Shown here one piece after another: positions 46,511 to 56,939 of a DNA stretch of 64,000 bases. Origin of the DNA: Cyanoderma ruficeps (taxonomy: Eukaryota > Chordata > Aves > Passeriformes > Timaliidae); contig VZDJ01000219.1 of NCBI GenBank assembly GCA_008694505.1, forward strand, positions 14,203,058 to 14,267,057, written 5' to 3'. A program made the position numbers and the translations under genes. The notes beneath the pieces were generated by a model. It worked only from the letters and a program-made list of their open reading frames with translations, was not told the origin of the DNA and searched no databases. Within the stretch, counting starts at the first letter, position 1. Each line of letters opens with the position of its first letter.

Positions 46511-47084
46511 TAGCAAATGTTGCCCATGATTTGAGGGGGTCACAGGCACAATTCCTGTCTCGAGGCTGCTGCTAACCCTGGGAATTGTCAGCCCAGCCTT
46601 AGGAGCAGAGAGAGGGATTTAACAGCCTCTATTCATGTGCTGCGTGGGATTTTTAATGGATTTAATTCTATTTTATTGTTGTGATTTAAAAAGTACTCTC
46701 CAAGTTAAAATTACAGCTTCAGTCTAGATTATTCTCAGTGCTTTCTGGAAGGATTTTCTCCATTTACAAGTTAAAATAAAACCCCCCTCCTGCACCCCAG
46801 AGTCTCCAGTACAAGCTGTGAGGCTGAGCCACATGCAGAGGCCTGTGAGCATCCATTTGCCTCCTCTGGGTGAGCAGAAAGATGTCCTTAGGCCAGGAAA
46901 ATGGTGGATATTTATCTTTGAAAACCAGGAGCAAGCCAGGGGCGACCATATAGAGTGAGGAGTGTGTTAGAGAGGAGCTTTTAGTGTCGTGGAGCAGATA
47001 AACCCCAAATTCAAGCAGGAATCTCTGTCCATGTGTGCAGGCGGCTGCACTGAACCCACCCTAATCTTGTGCTCTGCCTTGCAG

Positions 47085-47285
47085 GAAAATCAAGACCAAC
47101 TATTTCATTGTTTCCCTGGCCTTTGCTGACCTGCTGGTGTCGGTGCTGGTGATGCCCTTTGGAGCCATTGAGCTGGTGCAGGACAACTGGATCTATGGAG
47201 AGATGTTCTGCCTGGTGAGGACGTCCCTGGACGTGCTGCTGACCACGGCGTCCATCCTGCACCTCTGCTGCATCTCCCTGGACAG
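47085..47285 (+). CDS. HTR4: HTR4 exon encoding first intracellular loop, TM2 and TM3
   Basis: The exon starts after CTCTGCCTTGCAG at 47084 and ends at GGACAG|GTACGA, with GT at 47286. Its first base completes a split Arg codon and its last two bases begin another, so both ends are phase 2. It encodes 66 full residues that are nearly identical to human HTR4 as I recall it. These include the loop KIKTNYF, TM2 [15 protein letters not shown] with the conserved Asp, the first extracellular loop, and the conserved disulfide Cys of EMFCLVR. The amine-binding Asp of TM3 lies in TSLDVLLTT. The Asp of the DRY motif ends the exon and its Arg is split across the junction. Asn replaces Ile before WIYG and Leu replaces Phe in ASILHL. 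This is a class A Gs-coupled serotonin receptor acting at the plasma membrane. The open frame continuing past 47285 is intron read-through. Confidence 0.97.
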
Positions 47286-47599
47286 GTACGAGCTGGGGAG
47301 GGCCCTGCTGGAAGGCTCTGCTGTGCTCTTGGTTATCCTCAGCTGCCAGAGGGCAAAGATGGACCTGCTTGCAATGGCAGAGCAAGAAATCTCTCCCAGG
47401 GGCTGATTTTGGAGAGAATCCTGATGAAGGCAGAGGAATTTGGGATGGGGTGAGGTTTATGGGGAGGGCCTGGGTTGGTTTGTGCCCAGCTGTGTTGGCA
47501 GCACTGGTCAGGGGTGGTTCTGTTCCTTCTTTGCAGTAAAGACACCTCAGATGAACCCAAAGGTGGGGCAGAGGGAGTGGCCTCGTGCACAGGGAGTTG

Positions 47600-47865
47600 T
47601 TCCAGCAGAGTTGTCCCTCTGCTCCCAGGGAACAGGGACAGGAGGAGAGGGAATGGCCTCAGGCTGGGCCAGGGGAGGCTCAGGGTGGACAGCAGCAGGA
47701 GTTTCACCATGGAAAGGGCGCTCAGGCCTTGGCAGTGCCCAGGGAGATTTGGATCCCCATCCCTGGAGGTGGCACCTGGACGTGACACTCAGTGCTCCAT
47801 GAGCTGGGGACAAGGTGGGGACAGGGCATGAGATGATCATTAAGATGTTTTCCAGCCTAAATCTC
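47600..47865 (+). mobile_element. CR1-like LINE 3' fragment
   Basis: It has the same block order as 36290-36682: CTGCTCCCAGGGAACAGGGA, GGTGGACAGCAGCAGGAGTT, GATTTGGATCCCCATCCCTG, ending near GTTTTCCAGCCTAAA. It begins only about 300 bases after the HTR4 TM3 exon. Confidence 0.88.
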
Positions 47866-50107
47866 CTGGGAGAGCCTAAAACCTTTCCTTTCTTTCAAAC
47901 TTTTCTTGCCACCTAAAAGCAAAACCCAAAGCCTCAATAATTTATGGTGAGCAATTCTGTTTGACTGTTGTCTGCAGATTTTCGGGGGAAATGGCAGAAC
48001 TTCCATAAGAGTTTTTCACAAGATAAACACTCAGTAGAAAACATTTTGGTTATTCTAATAATATATCGAGCATTTTTTTTTTCATTTGAAGTTCTGTGTG
48101 GAGATTTCAATACTTTTAAAAACACTCTCACTTAGTACTGCTAACAAGGCCAAATTAACCATAATTATTCTCGTCATTATGACAGCTGATATTTAAATAC
48201 GTGACATTTCAATATCTCGAGAGTCTGAGTGCAGCCAAACTTCAAAAAAAAAGTTGCTTAACCTCTGTATTGATGGGCAGCACTGCTCTGGGGTGGGAGA
48301 CAAGGCACCAGCACAGGCAGTTTTGTATCCAGAGAGAAGCTGACGTCCAACAGCCACAGCTCCTGTCCTTATCTGCAAGTTTAGATGGCTGGAACACAAA
48401 TGGGAAGCTCATTATCTTCAAACCATTGACAAATTGCCACTCTGAGCCAATTACCAGGAAAGCAGATGTTGGGCACCGCGCTCTGGACATGACCTTGCTC
48501 TCTGAAATGTTGGAGTTTGATTCTCCAGGTTCTTAATTAAATAGAGAGGCTTGTGGAGAGAAGGGGAAATGGGATTCCAGCCCTGAATCTGCAGCAGGGG
48601 ATGAGGAACCTCCTGTGTGGGGGGCACAGAAAGGAGGTTCCCCCTTTCTCCTGCTCTCCTGGACACCCCCCCATGTCCCCTGCTCCTGCTGCCTGTCCCC
48701 AGCTGTCCCCAGGATCCTGGGACAGCCTTGGAGTTGATGCTTTAGGGATATCCCCCCACCTCAGCCTTTGGTGTTGAAGGTTCCTGGCAGAACCTTGAAT
48801 TTCCCTGATATTTTTTTAGTTGGTTTGGGGCTGTTTTTTTCCACAGTGAGGACGGATTGAGAACAGTGTGAATGGGCCAGAGTAGATGAGGAGAAGGTGG
48901 TGGATGAGCCCCAAAAGGGCAGAGCAGGTGGATGAATGAGAGGTTTTTGTGGAGGGAAGGATGACTCAGCCCAGCATGGATCCCTCCCTGGGCTGCAGAG
49001 GCAGCACCGCTTCCTTCCCAGGGCTTAATTCAATTTTTTTTTGCTGTTTGCTCTTGTGTTCATTCAGAATTTATGGCGGTGTGCTGCCTCTAGTTGGTAT
49101 TTTTTTTTCTGTGATCTATTTCCTGCCTTCTGTTTTATTTCAGGGCATGCAGGTGTGAGTTTTAAGGGGTTTTTAAAGAAAACTGGGTGGTTAATCTAAT
49201 CCTAAAGACTCTGTTTGGAAAGTCATTCCCTCTGACATATTCACAAAGTGTTGCTTGAAAAGACTTTTATCAGATAATGTCTTCTATCTGTTCCCACTGC
49301 TGCCTCCGGAAAAGAAGGAAACAAGCACTGAGGCTTGAATTCTCAAAGGCATTGGAGAAAATCTGGAGAAATCATCACATAATAAACTGATTTTAGTGCT
49401 CAGACACAGGGAGAAAGGTACTGCAGAGAGCCCCTGTCAGTCTCAGTTGGAAAAGGGATTTTCCAAGGTAGCAAAGGTATCTCAGGGCTCACTAAATCCA
49501 AAGTTTGCTGCCACTGCCTTATGCTTTTTCATCATCTCTTTGATATTCTAATATATTAGAGGGATTTACCCTTGAAATATTTATTTATTGCATGTTTTAT
49601 GCATGCATGTCCGTTCTTTGCACCAGTGCAATAAAAAATAATTGCACTGCAGATAAACAGACCCAGAAGCTCTGATGGAGTCTCCGGATACGCCGAACCT
49701 GTCAGGAGAGGCAATTTTCTCCTCCAATATTTGCAGTCCAATTTGCAATGCAATTACTTCTCAAAGTCTTTGGGAGGGGTGGGGAAAAGCGACAGGGGAA
49801 CAAACAGGTCCTAAATGTCTGTGGGTTTGGGTTTGGATGCACGTCTGGCACCTCTTGGTGCAGCTGGAGCAGCCTGTCCCTGCTCCCTGCACCCTCCTGG
49901 CTGTCCCAGCCCAGGAAGGTCCCCCAGGGCTGTGTCCCTGTGGGTGCTCCGTGTGCTGGAGCCCTCCAAAACCCAGCCCTGAGTGTGTTCTTTGATCCCA
50001 AACTGATCCCACACCCAGGCCCAGCCCAAAATCCCCCGCTCAACCGGGGCTAAACCACGGCAGATGCGCCCGGGGTGGCGGAGCAGAGCCGCAGATGCTC
50101 CTCGAGC

Positions 50108-50119
50108 TGTTTGCAAACA
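50108..50119. promoter_or_regulatory. Perfect 12-bp forkhead-like palindrome
   Basis: TGTTTGCAAACA is its own reverse complement and contains two overlapping forkhead-type cores, followed directly by TTAATTA, a homeodomain core. The surrounding sequence (50100-50165) has no repeat signature. Binding is inference only. Confidence 0.3.
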
Positions 50120-51487
50120 TTAATTACCCTTAATGGACCGTTCAGACGGCAAATCAGCACAGCCCCGTGGGAGAGGTGATGCTGTAAAGCCTCCCGAGCG
50201 CTGTGGTGACAGGCTGTGACAGCAGCCCTGTCCCTGTGCCAGGGCACGGAGCGCGGCCCTGAGGGACACGGGGCTGGGCACTGCCCCGCTCCCGGTGCTC
50301 CAGCCCGGCATCCCGTGCTCATCCCCTTTCCCCGGCATCACAGGCAGGCACGAGGGACCCACCGGTGCCCAAAGGATGCCCAGGCCATGCTTGGGGGCAC
50401 GAGGTCTTTTCCCAGGCTGGGAGGAAGCTGCTGTGCCCGGAGGTGTCCCTGGAACATCCCCGGAACATCCCCGGCTGTCCAGGGCCACGGGGAGGTTGTT
50501 GGTGGGGAGAATGATTAAACTTTGGGTAGCTGTCAGTAATTAATGCTTACAGTCTGATTAAATGCCCCAAATTCCAGCTGGAGTTGTGCCCGGGGCTGTA
50601 AATTCCCTGTGCCTGTTTCACCTGGAGCTCGGACAGCTCCGGTGGGAGAGCAGAGAGGCAGAGCAGGCAGGGGCCGAGCAGGGACAGCTGCAGCTGGTCC
50701 CCAGGCTGGGAGAGGTGACACCACTGTGGAACTGTCCCTGCCAGCCACAAAACCAGCCCAGGGCACGCAGAATCCAGCTCTGAGAGCATTAAGGAAAATC
50801 CCAGAGCAGATGGCCACAGCACGGGCTGAGGGATGCTCTGTCCTTTGTTAATCTTTGCAAACCCTCCAGAAATATTTCGTTTATTTTGACACCCTTGCTG
50901 CCAGTAACCCTCCGCACACCTCAGCCTCACGGGGACCACGGAGGAGCCCTCTCTCCTCTCCATTTGGCAACATACATTTGTTTGTGTTCCCTGCTAAATT
51001 TATCCAGCTCCAATTAACTGTTCTCTTTAGCATTTTTCTCGGTGTAATTATCTCAACGCCAGCAGGCCGTTGTTTTTCTAATAAGAATTTAATTTTGTTA
51101 GATATAATCATTTTAGGACATTTTCTTTTTCTGGACCAACGATGCAGAACTTTGTTTTCTTTGGCACAACGAGAGCCCAAAGCTTATTTGCGCGGTGGGA
51201 AAAAGGAAAATAGAAAGAGCCGTTCTTTCCAAAAAAAACGTTCAGATCTGGTTATACAGAGGCCAGAACCTGTTTTCACTGAAATATCAGCAACAGGAGT
51301 GTTGGATTAATTTCCCACAGGCACAAATAAATTGAAATCGTGGCTCCTTAGGTTCATCATTGGTCAGGGCTCAGCTGGAGACTCTGTCCCAGCCTGGATT
51401 CTCTGAGGGACAAGGACAAGGGCAGTGACTTCCCCTTGACAGAGGGTTTGGCTCTCGTACCTAACTTTGGGGGAGAGCCAGAAGCAC

Positions 51488-51660
51488 CTGCAGTTTTCCC
51501 ATCCTTTTGTCTTCATTTTTTTTTCTCATCCTCTTGTCTTCTTTATTCCAGTTTTCCCACCCTTTTGTCTTCTCTTTTTTAGTTTCCCCATGATTTGTCT
51601 CCATTTTTTTTTTAATTTTTATTTGCAGTTTTCCCATCTTTTGGCTTCTTTATTCCTAGA
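51488..51660 (+). repeat. Pyrimidine-rich imperfect tandem repeat
   Basis: Four to five degenerate copies of a unit near CAGTTTTCCCATCCTTTTGTCTTC are separated by T-runs. Unit length varies from about 30 to 45 bases. Confidence 0.8.
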
Positions 51661-52239
51661 TGATTTAAGGGAGGGTGAAATATTACTCAGTGCGAGCGCT
51701 CAGCGAGCGTTCCGTGCCTCATCCTGGCCCCGGTGATGATCCAGCATATGCTCTGTACATCATTTTCCATATGCACATGACACCGAAGGCTTGGAAGCGT
51801 GGGCCACCCCCAGAGGAGGCTGTTAATAAGGCTGGGGGTGGATTTGTCTGGCTGTGATAGCTCCAGAGCTCCTTGCAGGGTAGTGCCTACAGGCTCCCAG
51901 CTCCAGACTGCACTGCAGGCCAGGGGAGATGTTTTCATTCCTCTCCAAGGGCAAGGAATGATCCCCTGCAGCTCAGTAATTCTATTTCTGTAGTGCCCAG
52001 GAGGGCAAGGAAGGAGCAGGGGTGTGGTCAGAGCATCACGAGGCCTGAGGTTGGGGCTGAGCTCTCCAGGACAGCGTTTCACAGCCACGGGGTTGAGGAG
52101 ATGTTTGGACAAAGAAATAGTTTATTTATTCCCTTGCCATGGCCCACAGCTGGATCGTGCTGCTGTCAGACAGATCCAGGCTGTGGAATTGCACTGGTTC
52201 CTGCCTGGGACCTGCCAGGGCCTGAGGGAAAATGGAAAG

Positions 52240-52498
52240 AGAGCGCCAGGACAAGGGAATGGCAGAGGGCAGGGATGGATGGGATTTGGGAAGGAATTCC
52301 TGGCTGGGAGGGTGGGCAGGACCTGGCACAGGGTGCCCAGAGAAGCTGTGGCTGCCCCTGGATCCCTGGAAGTGTCCAAGGCCAGGCTGGACAGGGTTTG
52401 GATCCATCTGGAACAGTGGAAGGTGTCCCTGCTATGGCTGGGGTGGAATTAGATGATCTTTAATGTCTCTTCCTGAGTCCCTTCCCTGTGATCCTGGG
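52240..52498 (+). mobile_element. CR1-like LINE 3'-end fragment
   Basis: GGAATTCCTGGCTGGGAGGG, ACCTGGCACAGGGTGCCCAG, GGATCCCTGGAAGTGTCCAA and GGAACAGTGGAAGGTGTCCC occur in the standard order, ending with a GTCCCTTCCCTGTGATCC tail. Confidence 0.92.
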
Positions 52499-53770
52499 CT
52501 TTCTGCAGTGGCCAGGAGAGCCATAAGGGCAGAGAAATGATGGATTTCTTCTTTCCAGCCACCTGTGAAATGTTATTAGCACTTGATTCATTCCTGTGGC
52601 AAATGTCTGATAAGGAAAAGGAGAAGTATTAGAATAACCTTTGCTTTATTGGAAGAGCTGCAGCTCCGGGAGGGGATTCCTGTGTTTCCCCTTCAGTGGA
52701 GAATGTCACTGCAGAGGAGAGGAGGTTCCACATCAGCTGCTCTGCCCTGGCTAACAGGGAAATGAACATTTGCAAGGAAGTTGACTGATAATAGAGAGAA
52801 TTAATATTTAATTGGGCCTGGACAGGGTATTAATCATGTGTATGTATTGCATTTTATGTTCATCCATCACGCTGCCACAGCAGCACAGATCAGATATTCC
52901 TTGTGAGCCCAGGAAAACAGCTCTGCCTGGAAATGAAGCAGAAACACAGAGCATGTCTTTATCCCAGCCCCTGACTGAAACTATTGATAATCTCACAGAT
53001 ATAATTACTTTTCTCCTAGTGAATAAATGGCTGTTTAAATGCTCAGGCTACCACATACATCAAACCAACATCTCCTGCAAAAACTGTGACTTCCAGGCCT
53101 TGTGGTGGCACTGCCAGCTGTCTGTCACCTGATTCCCGGGATGGAAACCCTGCTGGGCTCTGCAGGAGTGGGAGCTGTGCTCCCCTGCCTCCCTCTCTCC
53201 ATCACACAATTGTCACCCACACCCTGCTCAGGGCACTTTGTCACCCAAACCAGCGACAGGAGGGAGCTCAGCTCGACTTGCTGAGCACGGGGGAAGTTCT
53301 GGTAGCAGCACCAGCGGAAAATGAAATAAAATAAAATCTTTTGACACGAAAGTGGAGGAAAATTGCTGCTGAATCACTGGGAGGGAAGAAACATGAGAGC
53401 TTAAGGTGTCATTTTTACAGGCATAATTTTTACTCTAATGGCCTTTAATAGCAGGAACAATTCAGTGTAATTCTTTCAGCTGCAGCCGAGAGAGGAGCAG
53501 AGAAATGTGATCATTCAAACTGCTGGCAAGAATTGTTTTCCTGCTGTAGTTAATTAGCAGTGTACAGTGGTTTTCCCTTCCTGTTTGCTTAGCCAACTTG
53601 TCCAAGGCTGGCTGCTGTCTTGGCTGCTTTTATCCATTTTTTTTTTAATTGGATTTCTTCTTTTGCCCTTTCTGCAAAGAACTGGAGTCTCTCGTGATTT
53701 GGCTTTGATGCCTTTGAAGTCCAGCACTTTCGGAGGGTGACTTTGAGATCAGAAACAATTAAATGGTTTA

Positions 53771-53790
53771 AATATATATATATATATTTA
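53771..53790. repeat. (AT)n microsatellite
   Basis: An uninterrupted AT run lies within AT-rich intron sequence. Confidence 0.9.
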
Positions 53791-55365
53791 ATATAAATCC
53801 TTTGTGTTGAGAGTCAGAGGGGCAGCTCTGATGCCAAGGGAAGCTCCCTCTGTCCCAATCAACATGCCAAAACTTCCCGTTGGAATTCAAAGGTCGTTTC
53901 CTGGGACAGGGATCAGCCCCAGGGGAGCTGGAGCTCCACCAGAGGAACATTTCACCCACAGGTCTAAAAGATTTGCTCCTGGCAAATCCCATTTCTTTGG
54001 AAGTGCAGCTTTCCAGAAGAACAGGCTGATTTTTCATGCACACAGGAAAGCAGAGGAGAACAGAGGAATTATCAAATTGCAGGAGGACTTGAATGCCTGT
54101 TTCAGCGTTTTTCCCCTGTGACATTTTGAATCTTGTTTCAAAGAGACTTTTAAGAAATGTTTTCTTTTGACACTTTGATATTATTTCAAGCCTCTGTGTG
54201 GAATATATCATCTGATTTTATCAAAATAAAGCAATTCAGTTGACTCCACATGGCTTTAATAAAAAAAAAAAAGCCTGAGGAAAAAATGGAAATTCGTATA
54301 TTTTTGTGCCTGTTTAGGACAAAGCTCTTGGTTCCCACCCAAATCTTGATGAAATAAATGCAGATCTCAAAGAGCAGCTTTTTAATACACACACGTGTGC
54401 TTGCTAATTTAATTCCTCTATTTCATGGTTCTGCTGACCTCATAAAATTTTTTACAGAGTGTGCTGAAATCCAAAAATCTAAAGAGCCAAAAATATTTTA
54501 TTGGGAACTTGAAGCTGATTGTCAGCTCAGGGCCATTAAAAGTCTGCAATTGGATATTTGCTGGCCTGGTCTTCTTCCATAAATAATCATTTCAGAGCCA
54601 GAGATTTCCAGTTTTAGGTTTGCTACCCTTTCTCCCATGGAGAGATCCATCCACCTGCAGGGGGTGGCACAGGGATCAAACCAAGAGAAAATTTGAATTC
54701 TTATCTCTTTGAGAAGGTATTTTTAGGTCATAATTATTGAGCAGCAGGGACCTGTTGTACTTGGGATATTTTGAATGGATCAGGGGAGGAAGGAGGAGAG
54801 TTCAGGACACATCCCCTTGATGGTACAAAGACACCTTTGTCTTGTCCTTGGGAAGGTTAAAGCCCAGCTGGAAAAGAGGTGGATTCCTGGGAAATGGAAA
54901 AAACACCCTTTAACCGACATTTTCACAGTTTTGAGAGACTTTGTTAATTTGTGGTGACAGCTTTTGCAGCCTTGTCAAAATAAATCTCCAGTGCAGGGAG
55001 GAAATTCGGCTGAGGCTGCCTGGAAGGAAGGGACATCCCTTGGAGGGTGGAGACATCCTCAGAGCAGAGAGAGAGCAGGGCTGAAAATGGAATTTCTCCC
55101 TTGCCCTGCAACCTCTGACAACCCACAGCATCCACCTGTGCCTCATTGTCCCTGGCTGGAAAGCAGAAAACTCTGGATTTTCCTTGAACCCAGTGGGAAC
55201 ATCCCAAGTCCTCGTGTGAGAGGCCCAGCGGAAGCAGGCTTCAGACTCCTATTTTCCCTCTCTCTCAAAAGGCAGGAGAAACAGCTGGAGAAAGGACTTC
55301 ACAATTTAATTTTTAGAAGGTTTGAAGGCTCCCGTGAGTGTTTCTGTCCCTTTTTTTCCCCGCAG

Positions 55366-55519
55366 GTATTATGCCATCTGCTGCCAGCCCCTGGTGTACA
55401 GGAACAAGATGACCCCGCTGCGCATCGCGCTGATGCTGGGAGGCTGCTGGGTAATCCCAACCTTTATTTCTTTCCTCCCAATCATGCAAGGCTGGAACAG
55501 CATTGGCATCATTGACCTG
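55366..55519 (+). CDS. HTR4: HTR4 exon encoding end of DRY motif, second intracellular loop and TM4
   Basis: The acceptor is TTTTTTTCCCCGCAG and the donor is GACCTG|GTGAGT, with GT at 55520. The first base finishes the split Arg, after which 51 codons read [15 protein letters not shown] through GIIDL, ending in phase 0. Joined to the previous exon this gives the intact DRY motif (DRYYAICC) at the cytoplasmic end of TM3. The second intracellular loop, TM4 (about [18 protein letters not shown]) and the start of the second extracellular loop follow. It is almost identical to mammalian HTR4 over the whole exon, including QGWN. In mammals an optional exon can be spliced between this exon and the next. 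I saw no convincing candidate for it in the following 665 bases. Confidence 0.97.
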
Positions 55520-56184
55520 GTGAGTAGCCAAGGAGGGAAACCAATCCAATGTGTTGGGTGCTGGATGTTCTTTAAAAAGCAGTTTTCAGGGAAAGGGAAG
55601 GAGGGGGAGAAATTTTCTGTTCCCGGTGCAGAGGGGCTGCTCTTTATTTTGGGGAATTTCTGGAGGGGATCTTTAAAGGGGGTTGAAGTGGCTGTGTCCT
55701 GGAAGGGCTGGCACAGGGACAGTGATGGCCTGGGGGAGGATTTTTACCCTCATTCACTCTTAGTTCAGTCAGGAGTCCTTGGGAAAATGGCCAAGCCCCA
55801 GCTGGCCCCTGACAACACCTCAGGAGTCCTTGGTCCCCTTGGCCTTTGCAACTGTTGCTTAAATAAGAGGCAGAATTATTCTCTTGGTAGAATTTGTAGT
55901 GCCAGGACCAGGGAATGGCTGCGCACTGCCAGAGCAGGGTTAGATGGGATATTAAGGAAAAATCCTCCTCTGTGAGGGTGGTGAGGCCCTCCGTGTGCCC
56001 AGGGAGGTTGTGGATGTGTCCAAGAGTGGACTTGGAGCAATCTGGTCTAGTGGAAGGTGTCCCTGCTCATGACAGGGGGTGACGAGATCATCTTTAAGGT
56101 CCCCCTCAAGCCAACCCATCCTCTGATTCTCCCACTCCCACTTCTTCCCTCCTCCCGTGCCTCACCCCCCCCTCCGCACCGCAG
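55520..56184 (+). other. HTR4: HTR4 intron between the TM4 and TM5-TM7 exons
   Basis: This short 665-base intron runs from GTGAGT to the acceptor CCCCTCCGCACCGCAG. Its 3' third is a CR1-like fragment that ends close to the acceptor. Confidence 0.95.
55905..56125 (+). mobile_element. CR1-like LINE 3'-end fragment next to the HTR4 exon acceptor
   Basis: TAGATGGGATATTAAGGAAA, CCTCCTCTGTGAGGGTGGTG, AGTGGAAGGTGTCCCTGCTC and TCTTTAAGGTCCCCCTCAAG follow the usual CR1 3' order. The fragment ends roughly 60 bases before the exon at 56185, so it may overlap the branch-point region. Confidence 0.82.
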
Positions 56185-56906
56185 ATCCAGCAGAGGCAGT
56201 TCAACAAGGCCTCCAACTCCACCTACTGCATCTTCATGGTGAACAAGCCCTACGCCATCACCTGCTCCGTGGTGGCCTTCTACATCCCCTTCCTGCTGAT
56301 GGTGCTGGCCTACCACCGCATCTACGTGACGGCGCGGGCCCACGCGCGGCAGATCCGCCTGCTGCAGCGCGCGGGGAACCCGCAGGAGCCCCGGCAGCAC
56401 CCGCAGGAGCCGTGGCAGCACCCTCAGGAGCCACGGCAGCACCCACAGCAGCACCTCCAGGAGCCACAGCTGCACCCACAGCAACACCCACAGCAGCACC
56501 CAAAGCAGCTCCCACAGGAGCCACAGCAGCACCCACAGGAGGCCCGGCAGCACCCCCCCGACCAGCACAGCAGCCACCGCATGAAAACCGAGACCAAAGC
56601 CGCCAAGACCCTGTGCATCATCATGGGCTGCTTCTGCCTCTGCTGGGCCCCGTTCTTTGTCACCAACATCGTGGATCCCTTCATAAACTACACGGTGCCC
56701 GGCAAGCTGTGGACGGCCTTCCTGTGGCTGGGCTACATCAACTCGGGCCTGAACCCTTTCCTCTACGCCTTCCTCAACAAGGCTTTCAGACGTGCCTTCC
56801 TCATCATCCTGTGCTGCGGCGACGAGCGCTACCGAAGGCCTTCCATCCTGGGCCAGACCGTGCCCTGCTCCACCACCACCATCAACGGCTCCACGCACGT
56901 GCTGAG
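56185..56906 (+). CDS. HTR4: HTR4 large exon: second extracellular loop, TM5, expanded third intracellular loop, TM6, TM7 and proximal tail
   Basis: The exon has 240 codons plus two bases, ending CTGAG|GTGAGT with GT at 56907. It starts [15 protein letters not shown], with an NST sequon and the conserved extracellular-loop Cys. TM5 ([19 protein letters not shown]), TM6 with CLCWAPFF and TM7 with the NPFLY motif all match mammalian HTR4. The tail keeps [15 protein letters not shown] and ends NGSTHVLR, the point where alternative C-terminal exons join in mammals. The striking difference is in the third intracellular loop: between LLQRAG and DQHSSHRM there are 61 residues of Pro/Gln/His/Glu-rich repeat, where human has about 10. 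The frame is open throughout and TM6 resumes cleanly with [10 protein letters not shown], so the receptor appears functional rather than a pseudogene. Confidence 0.97.
56380..56559 (+). repeat. In-frame coding minisatellite (21-bp unit) in the HTR4 third intracellular loop
   Basis: The DNA unit is near CCGCAGGAGCCCCGGCAGCAC and encodes PQEPRQH. Three near-perfect units are followed by degenerate 9- to 24-base variants rich in CAGCAC and CCACAG. All unit lengths are multiples of three, so the frame is kept across 180 bases. The array is inside the coding exon, with conserved receptor sequence on both sides. Confidence 0.93.
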
Positions 56907-56939
56907 GTGAGTGCCGCCCTCGGGGGGCTGCCCGGGGCA

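Larger units (their letters stand above)
32429..47084 (+). other. HTR4: HTR4 intron(s) between the start exon and the TM2 exon; TM1 exon not visible
   Basis: A TM1-coding exon of roughly 125 bases should lie here, beginning in phase 2 and ending with AG before the 47085 exon. No stretch resembling its Asn-containing LGNLLVMVAV core was found by reading all three + frames. The 256-base gap at 44673-44928 could hold it. Otherwise the region holds CR1-like and LTR-like copies, a polypyrimidine tract and AT-rich possible conserved elements (for example 41340-41540 and 42240-42620). Confidence 0.6.
47286..55365 (+). other. HTR4: HTR4 intron between the TM3 and TM4 exons
   Basis: This 8,080-base intron is bounded by GTACGA and TTTTTTTCCCCGCAG. 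It contains two CR1-like copies, a pyrimidine-rich tandem tract, short AT microsatellites (53771-53790) and unique AT-rich sequence. No alternative exon was recognised. Confidence 0.9.

Noticed and set aside
47137..47406. Open frame continuing past the HTR4 TM3 exon
   Set aside because: The sequence after 47285 diverges from the receptor at a good GTACGA donor, and the next conserved residue (the DRY Tyr) is at the 55366 exon. The extension is intron.
56047..56898. 283-residue - strand frame opposite the HTR4 large exon
   Set aside because: It is a shadow of the conserved receptor exon. Its Leu/Trp-rich part is just the complement of the PQEPRQH repeat.
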